A DNA stretch of 64,000 nt from QHXQ01 sp038322995 (GTDB lineage Bacteria; Acidobacteriota; Blastocatellia; Pyrinomonadales; Pyrinomonadaceae). The stretch is taken from contig JBBQGM010000012.1 of NCBI GenBank assembly GCA_038322995.1, forward strand, positions 1-64,000. The letters are read 5' to 3'. Under the pieces are notes generated by a model. The model made no database searches, was not told the origin of the DNA, and worked only from the letters and a program-made list of their open reading frames with translations. A program made the position numbers and the translations under genes. Shown piece after piece: positions 38,227-46,418 of this stretch (the first letter of the stretch is position 1; each line of letters opens with the position of its first letter).

Positions 38227-38982
38227 CTAGTGCTGACCTTGACACCATTGTCTAATGGAGCGGACAGCTTGCTCGAAGGATTGGTTAGAATCGTTAGCGA
38301 TCTTAGATTGGTTATATTGCCTGGCATTGCCAGATAACAGGGAGAGGGTATAGGCAGCGAGGTTCTGCGTGGGCAGATATGCATCTACTACGTCCTGCGA
38401 ACTTTGCGACCAGATCACCTCATAGATGTAGACTGACCCATCATTGCGTGCGGCCGCGGCCATTTTCTGTAGTTCGTTGTAAGCGCCGCCCTTGTCGCCG
38501 AGTTGCCAGTTGACGAGCGCCAGATTAAAGAACGAGTCGGCGAGCCACTTTGCGTTGGGACGGTAATAGGCGTCCGTGTAGTTCTTGAATTCCTGCCGCG
38601 CCGCCTTCAGTGATTCCCAATCATCCTTCCCCGACTTTTTGCGTTGGATATAAAACTTACGCTGGTAGAAGCTGGCGAGGAAATATCGGGCGGACTCAGC
38701 CTCCTGTGTGCCTTGATATTTCGGCGTCAGCAATGCTCTGAACTGCTGCTCCGTTTTAGGACTGATGTCGTCGTGGTTGTAGGCGTAAACAGCGGCAGAG
38801 AGTAGCTGCTTCGCGCTTGTCGCTTGCCCCGCACTCGATGGCGCGGGGCGCGTACTACGTGATTGCTGCTGCTGTTGCTGCTGTGCCGGGGCGGTCGGGG
38901 GCGCTAGCAGGCAACCGGCCGCGATGGCGGCGAGCAAATAGTGCGTGGTCGTGCGCACGTATGCGCTGAAGATGCTAGACAT
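38227..38982 (-). CDS. exported TPR-like protein of unknown function
   Basis: A 251-residue protein. The signal peptide (about 1-33) is followed by a poly-Gln/Ser linker. AAGGA precedes ATG 38982. The body is helical with TPR-like spacing (AESARYFLASFYQRKFYIQ, WLADSFFNLALVNWQLGDKGGAYNELQKMA). It probably acts in the periplasm as a binding scaffold. It starts 15 bases after the stop of the membrane protein gene upstream on the same strand, so the two form an operon and may work together. Confidence 0.7.
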   Translation of the reverse strand: MSSIFSAYVRTTTHYLLAAIAAGCLLAPPTAPAQQQQQQQSRSTRPAPSSAGQATSAKQLLSAAVYAYNHDDISPKTEQQFRALLTPKYQGTQEAESARYFLASFYQRKFYIQRKKSGKDDWESLKAARQEFKNYTDAYYRPNAKWLADSFFNLALVNWQLGDKGGAYNELQKMAAAARNDGSVYIYEVIWSQSSQDVVDAYLPTQNLAAYTLSLLSGNARQYNQSKIANDSNQSFEQAVRSIRQWCQGQH

Positions 38983-38997
38983 TGGTTATCCTTCTGC

Positions 38998-40191
38998 CTA
39001 TTTTGCCGCGCCGCTCTTGCTGTCCTCGCCCCTGACGGCCTTATACCAGCCGAGGAAAAGCTGTAAGCCGGCCAGCGCCCCGACCAAGCCGATGAATAGC
39101 ATCGCCAGCGGGTTGTCATACGAGCCGGAAACGGTAAAACCTTTAATTTCGATCTTCCCGATGAAGGCGAGCAACGCGACCAATAGCCCGAAAACCACCG
39201 TGTAGGTAATGAACCGCATCAATTCGCCGCGCGTAATCTGTTTTTTCCAGACCATGAACTCCAGCACGTACCTAGCTATCGCACCGATGAGCAGCCCGAC
39301 CAGGACTGCGCCGAACAAGACCTGCGTGCGCGGCGCGATACTAACCGGCGCGTAGGCTTCAAAGCCGGTGATGGGCGGGCGATGATTACCGTCGTTGTAG
39401 CGGGCAGTGATCTTCAAGCGCGGCGCGGTCGCCAGTCCTTTGACCATATTGCGTAGCGTGAGCGGCTCAACGATAAACGTGCGCGTGATTTCCTGGACAT
39501 CTCCGGGCCCGATGAGCAAATTCGGATTTTGCTCATCCGGCTCTTTGCTGCTTTCGATCAAGCCGGGCGGCATTGAGTCCAGCGCCAGAGCTTCAATCGT
39601 CACCGTGTAATCGTTGAAATTATTCTTGAGAGATAATTTATAGGTACATTGCACGCGGGCAAAGAAGCCGGCTTCGCACGTTTGTGCCTCACTCCCTTCC
39701 GCGGCTTTGACCAGTTCAAGTTTACCGGTCTTTGAGCCGACGTTGAGCGCGAAGTATCTGGTGCTATCCTCATCCTCATAATTCAATTGCAGTTTAACTT
39801 TGTGCCCGTGCGGGTCGGCATCCGCGGGGATACTGACATCGTACAAATACTCCACGCCCAGCGCCCCGCCGTCGTCCGTCGGGGCCGGGGTCAGGTTAGA
39901 TGTCAGCAGCGTGAACTTGAACCGGGCGGCGGCGGCACTCGGGTCATCGACCTCCGGCAGGGCTGTTATTTTCAAGAAGCTTTGTTTGGCCGACTGCGTC
40001 GTTATTTTGACCCTCAAGTTCACACTGTTTTCGACCATTGCCTGCGAACGCTCATAAATCGCCTCGATGTTGAAGACGCCGCCGCGCGTTCTAACCGGCT
40101 CGATATTCCTGTCGGTGTAAGCCGCAGCCGTCGGCGGCCAGCTAAAGATGGCGAGCAGGCTGAAACTAAGGAGTGTGAGTTTCTTAGGCAT
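38998..40191 (-). CDS. exported protein with C-terminal membrane helices
   Basis: A 397-residue protein. ATG 40191 follows a GAGGT site and opens a signal peptide ending near TAAAY. Residues about 25-265 are a beta-rich exported region with two Cys (C187 and C195) that could pair. Three hydrophobic helices follow at about 285-305, 325-345 and 360-380, and the tail is basic. The topology suggests a large periplasmic domain held in the inner membrane. I do not recognise the family. It is transcribed with the TPR-like gene downstream. Confidence 0.7.
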   Translation of the reverse strand: MPKKLTLLSFSLLAIFSWPPTAAAYTDRNIEPVRTRGGVFNIEAIYERSQAMVENSVNLRVKITTQSAKQSFLKITALPEVDDPSAAAARFKFTLLTSNLTPAPTDDGGALGVEYLYDVSIPADADPHGHKVKLQLNYEDEDSTRYFALNVGSKTGKLELVKAAEGSEAQTCEAGFFARVQCTYKLSLKNNFNDYTVTIEALALDSMPPGLIESSKEPDEQNPNLLIGPGDVQEITRTFIVEPLTLRNMVKGLATAPRLKITARYNDGNHRPPITGFEAYAPVSIAPRTQVLFGAVLVGLLIGAIARYVLEFMVWKKQITRGELMRFITYTVVFGLLVALLAFIGKIEIKGFTVSGSYDNPLAMLFIGLVGALAGLQLFLGWYKAVRGEDSKSGAAK

Positions 40192-40392
40192 AATAAACCT
40201 CGTAAGCTGGACAGCGCAGTGAGGCCGCCATAGTACAAGCAACTTCGGCAGACAGGCAACATAAATCGGCGCGCTCAATGTATGGCGCGCGGGGCCATAC
40301 GGACGGCCACAGTCTAATGCGGGTCAGGTAAGCTCCGGCAGGCAAACGCGGTCTGCTATGGCCCGCAAGCCTTAGTCAGCGCGCAGTTAAAC

Positions 40393-40431
40393 CGAAAAGG
40401 CCACGGCGCAAACAGCCCCGTGGCCTTTTCG
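40393..40431. terminator. bidirectional terminator hairpin
   Basis: CGAAAAGGCCACGG (40393-40406) pairs perfectly with CCGTGGCCTTTTCG (40418-40431) around an 11-base loop. The arms are A-rich on one side and T-rich on the other, as in two-way terminators. It lies between the divergent starts at 40191 and 40473, so it may end read-through or a short leader transcript. Confidence 0.7.
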
Positions 40432-40472
40432 CATTCAAGCCGCGAAACCTTGTGTGCTAGATTAACCGGCAG

Positions 40473-41606
40473 ATGGCGAACGACGACGAACGACGTTTGA
40501 GCGAACTGACAGTAGCGGATGCGCGGCGCATTCTTGTGTATGGCGTCGTGGTCGTGCTTGCGGTCGCGCTGTTCGCGTTGCTCGTCGGTCAGGTGCTTGT
40601 AGCGTTGCTCGTCGGCGTGGTCGCAGGTGTTTACCTGCTGCCCGTGCAGGTGTGGTTGGAGCGGCGGCTGCACGCGCGTGCGGGCAGCGCGCTCATCACG
40701 ATGGCGCTCATCGTCGTGCCATTGTGCATCCTCGTCGGTTATGCGTGGCACGAATTGGCGGGCTATTCGGATTACGTCAATAAACGGCAGCCGGAGATCA
40801 TCGAAGCGATCAGCCGCGCGGTCGAACAGTATGTGCCGGTCAGCCGGCAAGGCCTACGGACAGGTTTGCAGACGGCGTTCAGCGAAGGCATCACACGCTC
40901 GGCCGAAGTGGTGCGGGAGTTTCGCCAACGCGCGCCGCTCTTGCTGGTTTCGACCGCCCTCTTCTTCTTCACGGTCTTCTACGTGTTAACGCAGCGCCAA
41001 CGCATCGCCACCTATCTCAAGGTGCGCGTGCCCGGCGAATATCTCCCGTTCTACGATAAACTCGGCCAGAACGTCGGCGGCGCACTGCGCGGCGCGCTGC
41101 AAGCGGTCATCATCGATCAGACGTTGAAGGCGTTGCTCGTGCTTGTCCTCAACATTGTCTTCGGAGTGCCGCTCGCGGTCGTGCTGGCCATCGTCACATT
41201 TCTTGTCGGCTTCTTTCCCTTGCTCGGCGAGTGGGCCGTCTATCTGCCCGTCTGCATCTACCTGCTCGCCTTCCGCCACAACCCCGGCGCGGCGGCCCTC
41301 TACTTCGGCGTGGGCGTGTTGATGACCATCGGCTCAACGCTCGTGCTGCGTCCGCGCCTGGCGGCGCACGGCGCAGGACAATTCAATTCTTATTGGATGC
41401 TGATCGCGCTGATCGCGGGCGTCTACACGTTCGGCATCCCCGGCATCGTGCTCGGCCCCGCCATCCTCGGCTTCATCAAAGCGGTCTTCGACACGCTGCT
41501 CGGCAACATCAAATATGAAACGTCACTGCTGAAGACGCAACGCGAGCAACAGGCCGAAGCGGATGGGCCGCGCCTGCGCCCGGCCCGCGGCGGCGGCGGC
41601 GAGTAA
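40473..41606 (+). CDS. AI-2E family transporter (PerM/YtvI-like permease)
   Basis: A 377-residue membrane protein. It has about seven to eight hydrophobic segments with the family plan: two N-terminal helices (about 22-60), a third near 70-90, a soluble amphipathic region (about 95-150), then the cluster of C-terminal helices with the conserved FVGFFPLLGEWAVYLP-like segment near 245-260 and GIPGIVLGPAILG near 325-337. Members export small molecules or ions; the autoinducer-2 link in the name applies only to some. The substrate is unknown. No clear ribosome site precedes ATG 40473. Confidence 0.85.
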   Translation: MANDDERRLSELTVADARRILVYGVVVVLAVALFALLVGQVLVALLVGVVAGVYLLPVQVWLERRLHARAGSALITMALIVVPLCILVGYAWHELAGYSDYVNKRQPEIIEAISRAVEQYVPVSRQGLRTGLQTAFSEGITRSAEVVREFRQRAPLLLVSTALFFFTVFYVLTQRQRIATYLKVRVPGEYLPFYDKLGQNVGGALRGALQAVIIDQTLKALLVLVLNIVFGVPLAVVLAIVTFLVGFFPLLGEWAVYLPVCIYLLAFRHNPGAAALYFGVGVLMTIGSTLVLRPRLAAHGAGQFNSYWMLIALIAGVYTFGIPGIVLGPAILGFIKAVFDTLLGNIKYETSLLKTQREQQAEADGPRLRPARGGGGE

Positions 41607-41657
41607 GATGCGCCGTAAGGTCAACCACGCAAGTTCAGTTCAAGTTAACTAATTGTT

Positions 41658-43322
41658 ATGCCATCCAAGAAAACAGTTCCCACACGCCTGCTCGCGCTCC
41701 TGCTGCTGTGCTCGCTCAGCCCGCCCGCGCTCATCCGGCCGGCGCACGCGCAGAACACGCCGCAACGCGAGCGCAGAGCCACGCCGTCTGTGCCCGCGCA
41801 GCCGCCCACGCCGACGACCACACCGCAAGCGACTCCGACGCCGCAGGCCACGCCGTCCGCACCTGCGCCGCGCACGCTCGCAGAGTTGCGCACGCGCCTG
41901 CAAGAGATCATTGAGCAACCGCAACTCGCGCCTGCGTTCCTTGCCGCCAAGGTCGCCTCGCTCGATACGGGGCGCGTGCTGTTCGAGACGAACGCGGGCA
42001 AGCTGATGATGCCCGCGTCGAACATGAAACTCTACACGGTCGCCGCCGCGCTCGACCGCCTCGGCCCCGACTTTCGGTTCACCACCTCCGTCTATGCCAA
42101 AGAGCAGCCCGACAAGACGGGCCGCATAAGCGGCGACCTCATCATCTACGGGCGCGGCGATCCGACCTACGCCACGCGCTTCAATGGCGGCGACTACTAC
42201 AAAGCGATTGACGACCTCGCCGCGCGCATCACAGCGACCGGCGTCAAGAACGTAGGTGGCGGGCTTGTCGGCGACGAAGATTATTTTACCGGCCCGCCGC
42301 TCGGCCCCGGTTGGGAGTGGGACGACTTGCAGTGGTACTACGGCGCAGAGGTGAGCGCGCTGACGGTTAACGATAACGCCCTCGACATCATGGTTAAACC
42401 GGGCGCGAACGTTGGGGCGCAGGGTTTGGTCACGAGCGGGCCTGTTGTGCCGGGCTTCATTCAAATCCTTAACGGCCCGATCTCCGCCCTGCTGCTCGTG
42501 AATGTGATAAATCAGACGACTACAGTCGCACGCGGCTTGCCGCGCAACATCAGCATCTACCGTCCGCTCAACGACAACCTCATCACCGTGACCGGACAAA
42601 TTCCGCAGGATGATCCCGGTTATAGTGCCAGCGTTGCCATCGCGCGCCCGGCCCAGTTGTTCCTCCACATGCTACGTGCTGCCCTCGAACAACGCGGTGT
42701 CGAACTCAATCGGCCGATCCGCACAAGCAATAATACAAACACGGCGCGGCTCGTTGAAATCGTCCGCCGCGAGTCGCCGCCGTTCAGCGAGGTGGCGGCG
42801 CAGACGTTGAAGCCGAGTCAGAATTTGTATGCGGAGTTGATTTTGCGCACGCTTGGCAAGCAGTTCCCCGCGAGCGATCCGAAACTGACAACGGCGGAGG
42901 CGGGCAGCGCGGTTGTGCGCGCGTTCTTGCGCGAAGCGGGCGTGCAGCCGGAGCATTTGAGTTTCTTCGACGGCTCTGGCCTCGCGCGCAGCGATTTGAT
43001 CACGGCCGATGCGACCGTGCAACTACTCACATACATGAATCGCCATCGCCACGCGCAAGTGTGGCGCGACGCGCTGCCAATTGCGGGCGTTGATGGCACG
43101 TTGCGCAATCGTTTGAAAAATACGCCCGCTGCCAATAATCTGCGCGCCAAGACCGGCACGCTCAACAACGTTGCTTCGCTCTCCGGTTATGTGACAAGCG
43201 CGGCCGGCGAGCATCTGGTTTTCGCGCTCATCGTCAATCATTATCCGGAAGACGCGGACGCGCGGCGCACTTATCTCGACGCCGTCGCCGTGCTGCTCGC
43301 CTCGTTCGCGGGCCGTTCATAG
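41658..43322 (+). CDS. dacB: D-alanyl-D-alanine carboxypeptidase/endopeptidase (PBP4, S13 family)
   Basis: A 554-residue exported enzyme. The signal peptide (to about 35) is followed by a Pro/Thr/Gln-rich linker (about 38-75). The penicillin-binding motifs are in place: SxxK with Ser121 and Lys124 (SNMK), the second motif in FDGSGLARSD, and KTG with Lys498 (RAKTGTLNN). S13 enzymes remove the terminal D-Ala or cut DD-crosslinks in periplasmic peptidoglycan. It is followed after 34 bases by the dapF homologue and then by a 3D-domain protein, so this is a small cell-wall group. Confidence 0.92.
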   Translation: MPSKKTVPTRLLALLLLCSLSPPALIRPAHAQNTPQRERRATPSVPAQPPTPTTTPQATPTPQATPSAPAPRTLAELRTRLQEIIEQPQLAPAFLAAKVASLDTGRVLFETNAGKLMMPASNMKLYTVAAALDRLGPDFRFTTSVYAKEQPDKTGRISGDLIIYGRGDPTYATRFNGGDYYKAIDDLAARITATGVKNVGGGLVGDEDYFTGPPLGPGWEWDDLQWYYGAEVSALTVNDNALDIMVKPGANVGAQGLVTSGPVVPGFIQILNGPISALLLVNVINQTTTVARGLPRNISIYRPLNDNLITVTGQIPQDDPGYSASVAIARPAQLFLHMLRAALEQRGVELNRPIRTSNNTNTARLVEIVRRESPPFSEVAAQTLKPSQNLYAELILRTLGKQFPASDPKLTTAEAGSAVVRAFLREAGVQPEHLSFFDGSGLARSDLITADATVQLLTYMNRHRHAQVWRDALPIAGVDGTLRNRLKNTPAANNLRAKTGTLNNVASLSGYVTSAAGEHLVFALIVNHYPEDADARRTYLDAVAVLLASFAGRS

Positions 43323-43356
43323 ACACGTCAAATCTTTTATCGCCTTCATCACGGTT

Positions 43357-44232
43357 ATGCGCTTCGTTAAATTTCACGGCTACGGCAACGACTACATCGT
43401 CTGCAAGGCGCGTGAGATAAACGTCGAGGCGGCGGCGCTGCCCGACTTTGTCCGCCGCGTCTGCGACCGGCACTACGGCGCGGGCGCGGACGGCATCGCC
43501 ACTGTCGCACGGCTCGCCGATGACAGCACGGCCGATTTTGCCCTGCGCATCTTCAACCCCGACGGCTCAGAGGCCGCGATGTCCGGCAACGGCTCGCGCG
43601 CGGCCGCCGCGTTCCTCTATCACGAAGGCTTGTGGACTGCGCCGGATTTGCGCCTGGCCACGCGCGCCGGCAGCAAGCTCTATCAACTGCTTGCACAGGA
43701 CGAGCATGGGCGTTATCGCTTCGCCGCCGAGATCGGCACGCCGCGCTTTACGAGTGCAGAGATTCCGCTGCTGACCGACGAACCACTCGTGCGCGTCGTC
43801 AACTATCCGCTTGATCTAGGTGACGGCGAGACGGTCGCGGTGACGGCGCTAGAGATGTGCAATCCAAACTGCTGCGTGCTAGTCGCAGACTTCGACGCGG
43901 TGGACTGGCGACGCTGGGGCCGCATCATCGAAACGCACCCGCGCTTTCCCGCGCGCACGAACGTCGAGTTCATTCGTGTGCTGGATCGGACGAACGTCGA
44001 AGCGCGCGTGTGGGAGCGCGGCGTCGGCGAGACGCTCTCATCCGGCACGGGCGCGTGCGCCGTGGCTGTGGCCGCCTGCCTGAACGAGTTGACCGACCGG
44101 CGCGTCAGCGTCCACATGCCCGGCGGCCGGCTCGAAGTCGAATGGCGCACAGACGGCGAAGTTGTCCTGACCGGCGCGGCCGCAGTCATCTATCGCGGCG
44201 AGTGGCTGAGAGAGACGACCGGCCAAGTTTAA
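43357..44232 (+). CDS. dapF: diaminopimelate epimerase homologue with both catalytic Cys replaced by Ser
   Basis: A 291-residue DapF-fold protein that aligns along its full length: FHGYGNDYIV, ADGIATV, FNPDGSEAAM, the ERGVGET acid-arginine motif, and GGRLEVEW. In known DapF, one Cys lies in QCGNG and the other in ACGTG, acting as the acid-base pair for LL/meso-diaminopimelate. Here these read MSGNGSR (Ser76, TCC at 43582) and LSSGTGA (Ser229, TCC at 44041). Substrate-holding residues look kept. It may be slow, inactive, or altered in chemistry. Position between dacB and a cell-wall protein supports a peptidoglycan-related role. The gene symbol reflects homology, not proven activity. Confidence 0.8.
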   Translation: MRFVKFHGYGNDYIVCKAREINVEAAALPDFVRRVCDRHYGAGADGIATVARLADDSTADFALRIFNPDGSEAAMSGNGSRAAAAFLYHEGLWTAPDLRLATRAGSKLYQLLAQDEHGRYRFAAEIGTPRFTSAEIPLLTDEPLVRVVNYPLDLGDGETVAVTALEMCNPNCCVLVADFDAVDWRRWGRIIETHPRFPARTNVEFIRVLDRTNVEARVWERGVGETLSSGTGACAVAVAACLNELTDRRVSVHMPGGRLEVEWRTDGEVVLTGAAAVIYRGEWLRETTGQV

Positions 44233-44300
44233 CGCCGGGGCCCTTTATCCTATCTGCCCTGCTGGACTCAGTTTGCGGGGTATGTTAGGCTCTAAAACAT

Positions 44301-44341
44301 AAAGCAAGCGAACGATCCCGTCGATCCAGTTCGCTTGCTTT
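44301..44341 (+). terminator. Rho-independent terminator after dapF
   Basis: AAAGCAAGCGAAC (44301-44313) and GTTCGCTTGCTTT (44329-44341) form a perfect 13-bp stem with a 15-base loop, followed by TGTTTTA. Confidence 0.85.
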
Positions 44342-44345
44342 TGTT

Positions 44346-44503
44346 TTAGTAACTCTTTCAGTTTTTGGCGCAACAAGGATGTAAGTCCCCACTCCGGGCC
44401 GGCATTTGTTTGCCTCCTGAGACCCGGAAGACGAGTCCCCGAACTCTGCATAAGGCTCGCGCGCCGCTGAGAGACTATTTCGGTACAGGAGACCCGAACA
44501 GAT
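44346..44503 (+). promoter_or_regulatory. long, possibly structured leader of the 3D-domain gene
   Basis: About 158 bases lie between the dapF terminator and the ATG at 44504. The stretch holds several complementary G/C blocks (CCCCACTCCGGG, GAGACCCGGAAG, CGAGTCCCCGAACTCTG) and ends in an AGGAG ribosome site. Cell-wall hydrolase genes of this kind often carry riboswitch leaders, for example for c-di-AMP. I could not match the full ydaO consensus by eye, so I only flag it as a candidate. Confidence 0.3.
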
Positions 44504-45103
44504 ATGGCTAAATCCCTCTTCGGCGGCAGCGCCGCGCTAACCGGCGCACTGCTGCTCGGTTCATTGTTCTTTCACCCAAACCCGTCAATCGCGGAAGACC
44601 TCGCACAGACCAAGCAGGAGATACAAACCAGGCATGAAGCGGCGGGCGCGAGTTTGCCCACCGAGCCGACGCAGCAAATTGCGTTTGCGGCCAAAGCGGC
44701 ACCACCCGCCGCACTCATTGTGGTTGAGACTGTGCCGGGGCTGCCCCCGCTTGAAACAAAGCAGACAGCGCCACGCACGCCGCACGCCGCCGGGCAACTA
44801 TTCACCGCGACCGCCTACTCGCTGCGTGGTCGCACGGCCAGCGGGCGCTTCGTGACGCGCGGGTTGATCGCGGCCGACCGGTGCGTGCTGCCGTTGGGCA
44901 CGCGCGTGCGGCTCGAAGCCGGCGCATATAGCGGCGAGTACCTCGTCGCGGATCGCGGCGGTGTAGTGCATGGGCGCAAGATCGACATCTGGGTGCCCAG
45001 TACGAGCGAGGCCCTGCGCTTCGGTCGCCGGCCCGTCAAGCTAACGATCTTGCCGGTAGGCACGGCCCGCACGCCGGCCACACAAAACAGCGCCAGCCAT
45101 TAA
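44504..45103 (+). CDS. exported 3D-domain protein (cell-wall-associated)
   Basis: A 199-residue protein with an N-terminal signal or anchor segment (about 8-30), a flexible Ala/Pro linker, and a C-terminal 3D domain (about 100-182). The three aspartates that name the fold are seen at D125 (AADR), D150 (VADRGG) and D161 (KIDIW), set in TATAYS, GTRVRLE and YLVADRGG. The domain has a double-psi barrel like the catalytic part of MltA-type and RlpA-like lytic transglycosylases, so peptidoglycan cutting is likely. It follows dacB and dapF on the same strand but has its own leader. Confidence 0.82.
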   Translation: MAKSLFGGSAALTGALLLGSLFFHPNPSIAEDLAQTKQEIQTRHEAAGASLPTEPTQQIAFAAKAAPPAALIVVETVPGLPPLETKQTAPRTPHAAGQLFTATAYSLRGRTASGRFVTRGLIAADRCVLPLGTRVRLEAGAYSGEYLVADRGGVVHGRKIDIWVPSTSEALRFGRRPVKLTILPVGTARTPATQNSASH

Positions 45104-45124
45104 CGCAAAGTAGCGCAGACGCAA

Positions 45125-45160
45125 AACAAGGGCCCGATCATCTTTGATCGGGCCCTTGTT
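45125..45160. terminator. strong bidirectional terminator between convergent genes
   Basis: AACAAGGGCCCGATCA (45125-45140) pairs perfectly over 16 bases with TGATCGGGCCCTTGTT (45145-45160), loop TCTT. A-rich and T-rich flanks serve both the 3D gene and the convergent VWFA gene. Confidence 0.92.
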
Positions 45161-45205
45161 TGTTATCTGTGCTGTATTCGGCGCGGCACTCAAGCCCGCC
45201 CGCCG

Positions 45206-46393
45206 CTACGGTCGTTTCGCTTTCGCCGGTGTGCCCGGCAACGCGCCGCCGCTGCCCTTGGCGAAGTAGCCCTGCCGGTAAGTGAGCCGCAGATTCTCTT
45301 TGCGCAACTCAGGATTGGTGATCTCAAGTTTGACCTGCCGAAACTGGTTATCGCGCGTCTTATTGGTCGGCGAGTAGGCGACGAGATATTGCGAGCGTAA
45401 CTCCTGTTGAATTTGCGCAAAGGCCGCGCGCAGGTCTTCTTCGTTCTTCGGGAAATAAGCGCGGCCGCCCGTCTGTTCAGAAATATTACGCAGTTTGCCC
45501 TCTTCCACTCCGTAGGCGTAAGCGTCGCCGATGCCGATGGCATAGATGACCGCATCAGCCTTGAGCGCGCTGGTGATCGCATCGGGGATGCGCCAATGGC
45601 TCGATGTGTCCTCACCATCCGTGATCAAGATCATCGCGCGCCGGGTCTTGTCTGAGGTCTGCTGAAAAATCTCATCGCTCGTCGCCATGATAGCGTCCCA
45701 GATTGCGGTTGAGCCGGCGAGCTGCGAATTCGTCCCGGAGATCGGCGGCGTGCCCACCACCGTGCCCCCACCGACGTAGCCAGCGGGCGGCACGAACTCG
45801 ACGCGATCAATCGCGCGCCGGATGCGTTGCGTGCTGCCCGTCATGCCCTGCTCCAGCGTCGATTCGCCGGTGAACGAGATGACCGCGACCTCGTCCTTAC
45901 TCGCCCGCACGATTTGATCGACGAACTCGCGCGCCGCGTTTTTCTCATCCGGTAACGTGCGCTCCTGCGAAATGCTTGTGTCGATGAGAATGGCCAACGA
46001 GAGCGGGCGTTCGGTCTCGCGCTGGAAGGTGAAGATCGTCTGCGGCGCGCCGTCTTCCAGGATACGCACATCTTCCTGCCGGAGCGTGGTGATGAAACGT
46101 TTGTTCTTGTCCACGGCCGTGAACAAAACGGTGGTCAGATCAGTATTAACGCGCTCGACCTCGTCATCCTGTTGCAGCGTAATCTCGTCCCGCTCCTTCG
46201 GCGCGGACTTCGCGGGCACATTCGGCTGTTGCGGCGGCGCGTCGTCGGCCCGGCGCGGCCGACCCGTTTGCTCTTGCGTCGGACTCGCCGCCGGCTGTTG
46301 CGCGTGCGTGCCGCTGCCAAGCAGCCCGCCGCACATCAAGCCGCCTGCCAGCACAAACGCGAGCCCGCGAACAGACCAACCACGCTCAGACAT
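45206..46393 (-). CDS. secreted VWFA-related protein (acidobacterial type), first of a pair
   Basis: A 395-residue exported protein. I start at ATG 46393, which opens a signal peptide (hydrophobic stretch ending GTHAQ). A Pro/Gln-rich linker follows, then a short beta domain (VLFTAVDKNKRFITTLRQEDVRILEDG) typical of this family, and a von Willebrand A domain with metal-site motifs LAILIDTSISQE and ILITDGEDTSS. The C-terminal part (QELRSQYLVAYSPTN, LRLTYRQGYFA) also matches the acidobacterial VWFA-related family. The function is unknown; VWA domains generally bind other proteins through a metal ion. Its start lies 25 bases downstream of the sister gene's stop codon. Confidence 0.85.
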   Translation of the reverse strand: MSERGWSVRGLAFVLAGGLMCGGLLGSGTHAQQPAASPTQEQTGRPRRADDAPPQQPNVPAKSAPKERDEITLQQDDEVERVNTDLTTVLFTAVDKNKRFITTLRQEDVRILEDGAPQTIFTFQRETERPLSLAILIDTSISQERTLPDEKNAAREFVDQIVRASKDEVAVISFTGESTLEQGMTGSTQRIRRAIDRVEFVPPAGYVGGGTVVGTPPISGTNSQLAGSTAIWDAIMATSDEIFQQTSDKTRRAMILITDGEDTSSHWRIPDAITSALKADAVIYAIGIGDAYAYGVEEGKLRNISEQTGGRAYFPKNEEDLRAAFAQIQQELRSQYLVAYSPTNKTRDNQFRQVKLEITNPELRKENLRLTYRQGYFAKGSGGALPGTPAKAKRP

Positions 46394-46418
46394 AAACTTC
46401 AACAAAGCATTCAACCCT

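Noticed and set aside
41649..42668. Minus-strand frame of 339 codons opposite dacB
   Set aside because: dacB has all penicillin-binding motifs; the opposite frame is Arg-rich and unrecognisable.
44245..44451. 68-codon minus-strand frame in the dapF to 3D-gene gap
   Set aside because: It runs through the dapF terminator stem and has no ribosome site.
44486..44494. CAGGAGACC, like the B12 box of cobalamin riboswitches
   Set aside because: The other conserved cobalamin-riboswitch elements are absent and AGGAG is simply the ribosome site of the next gene.
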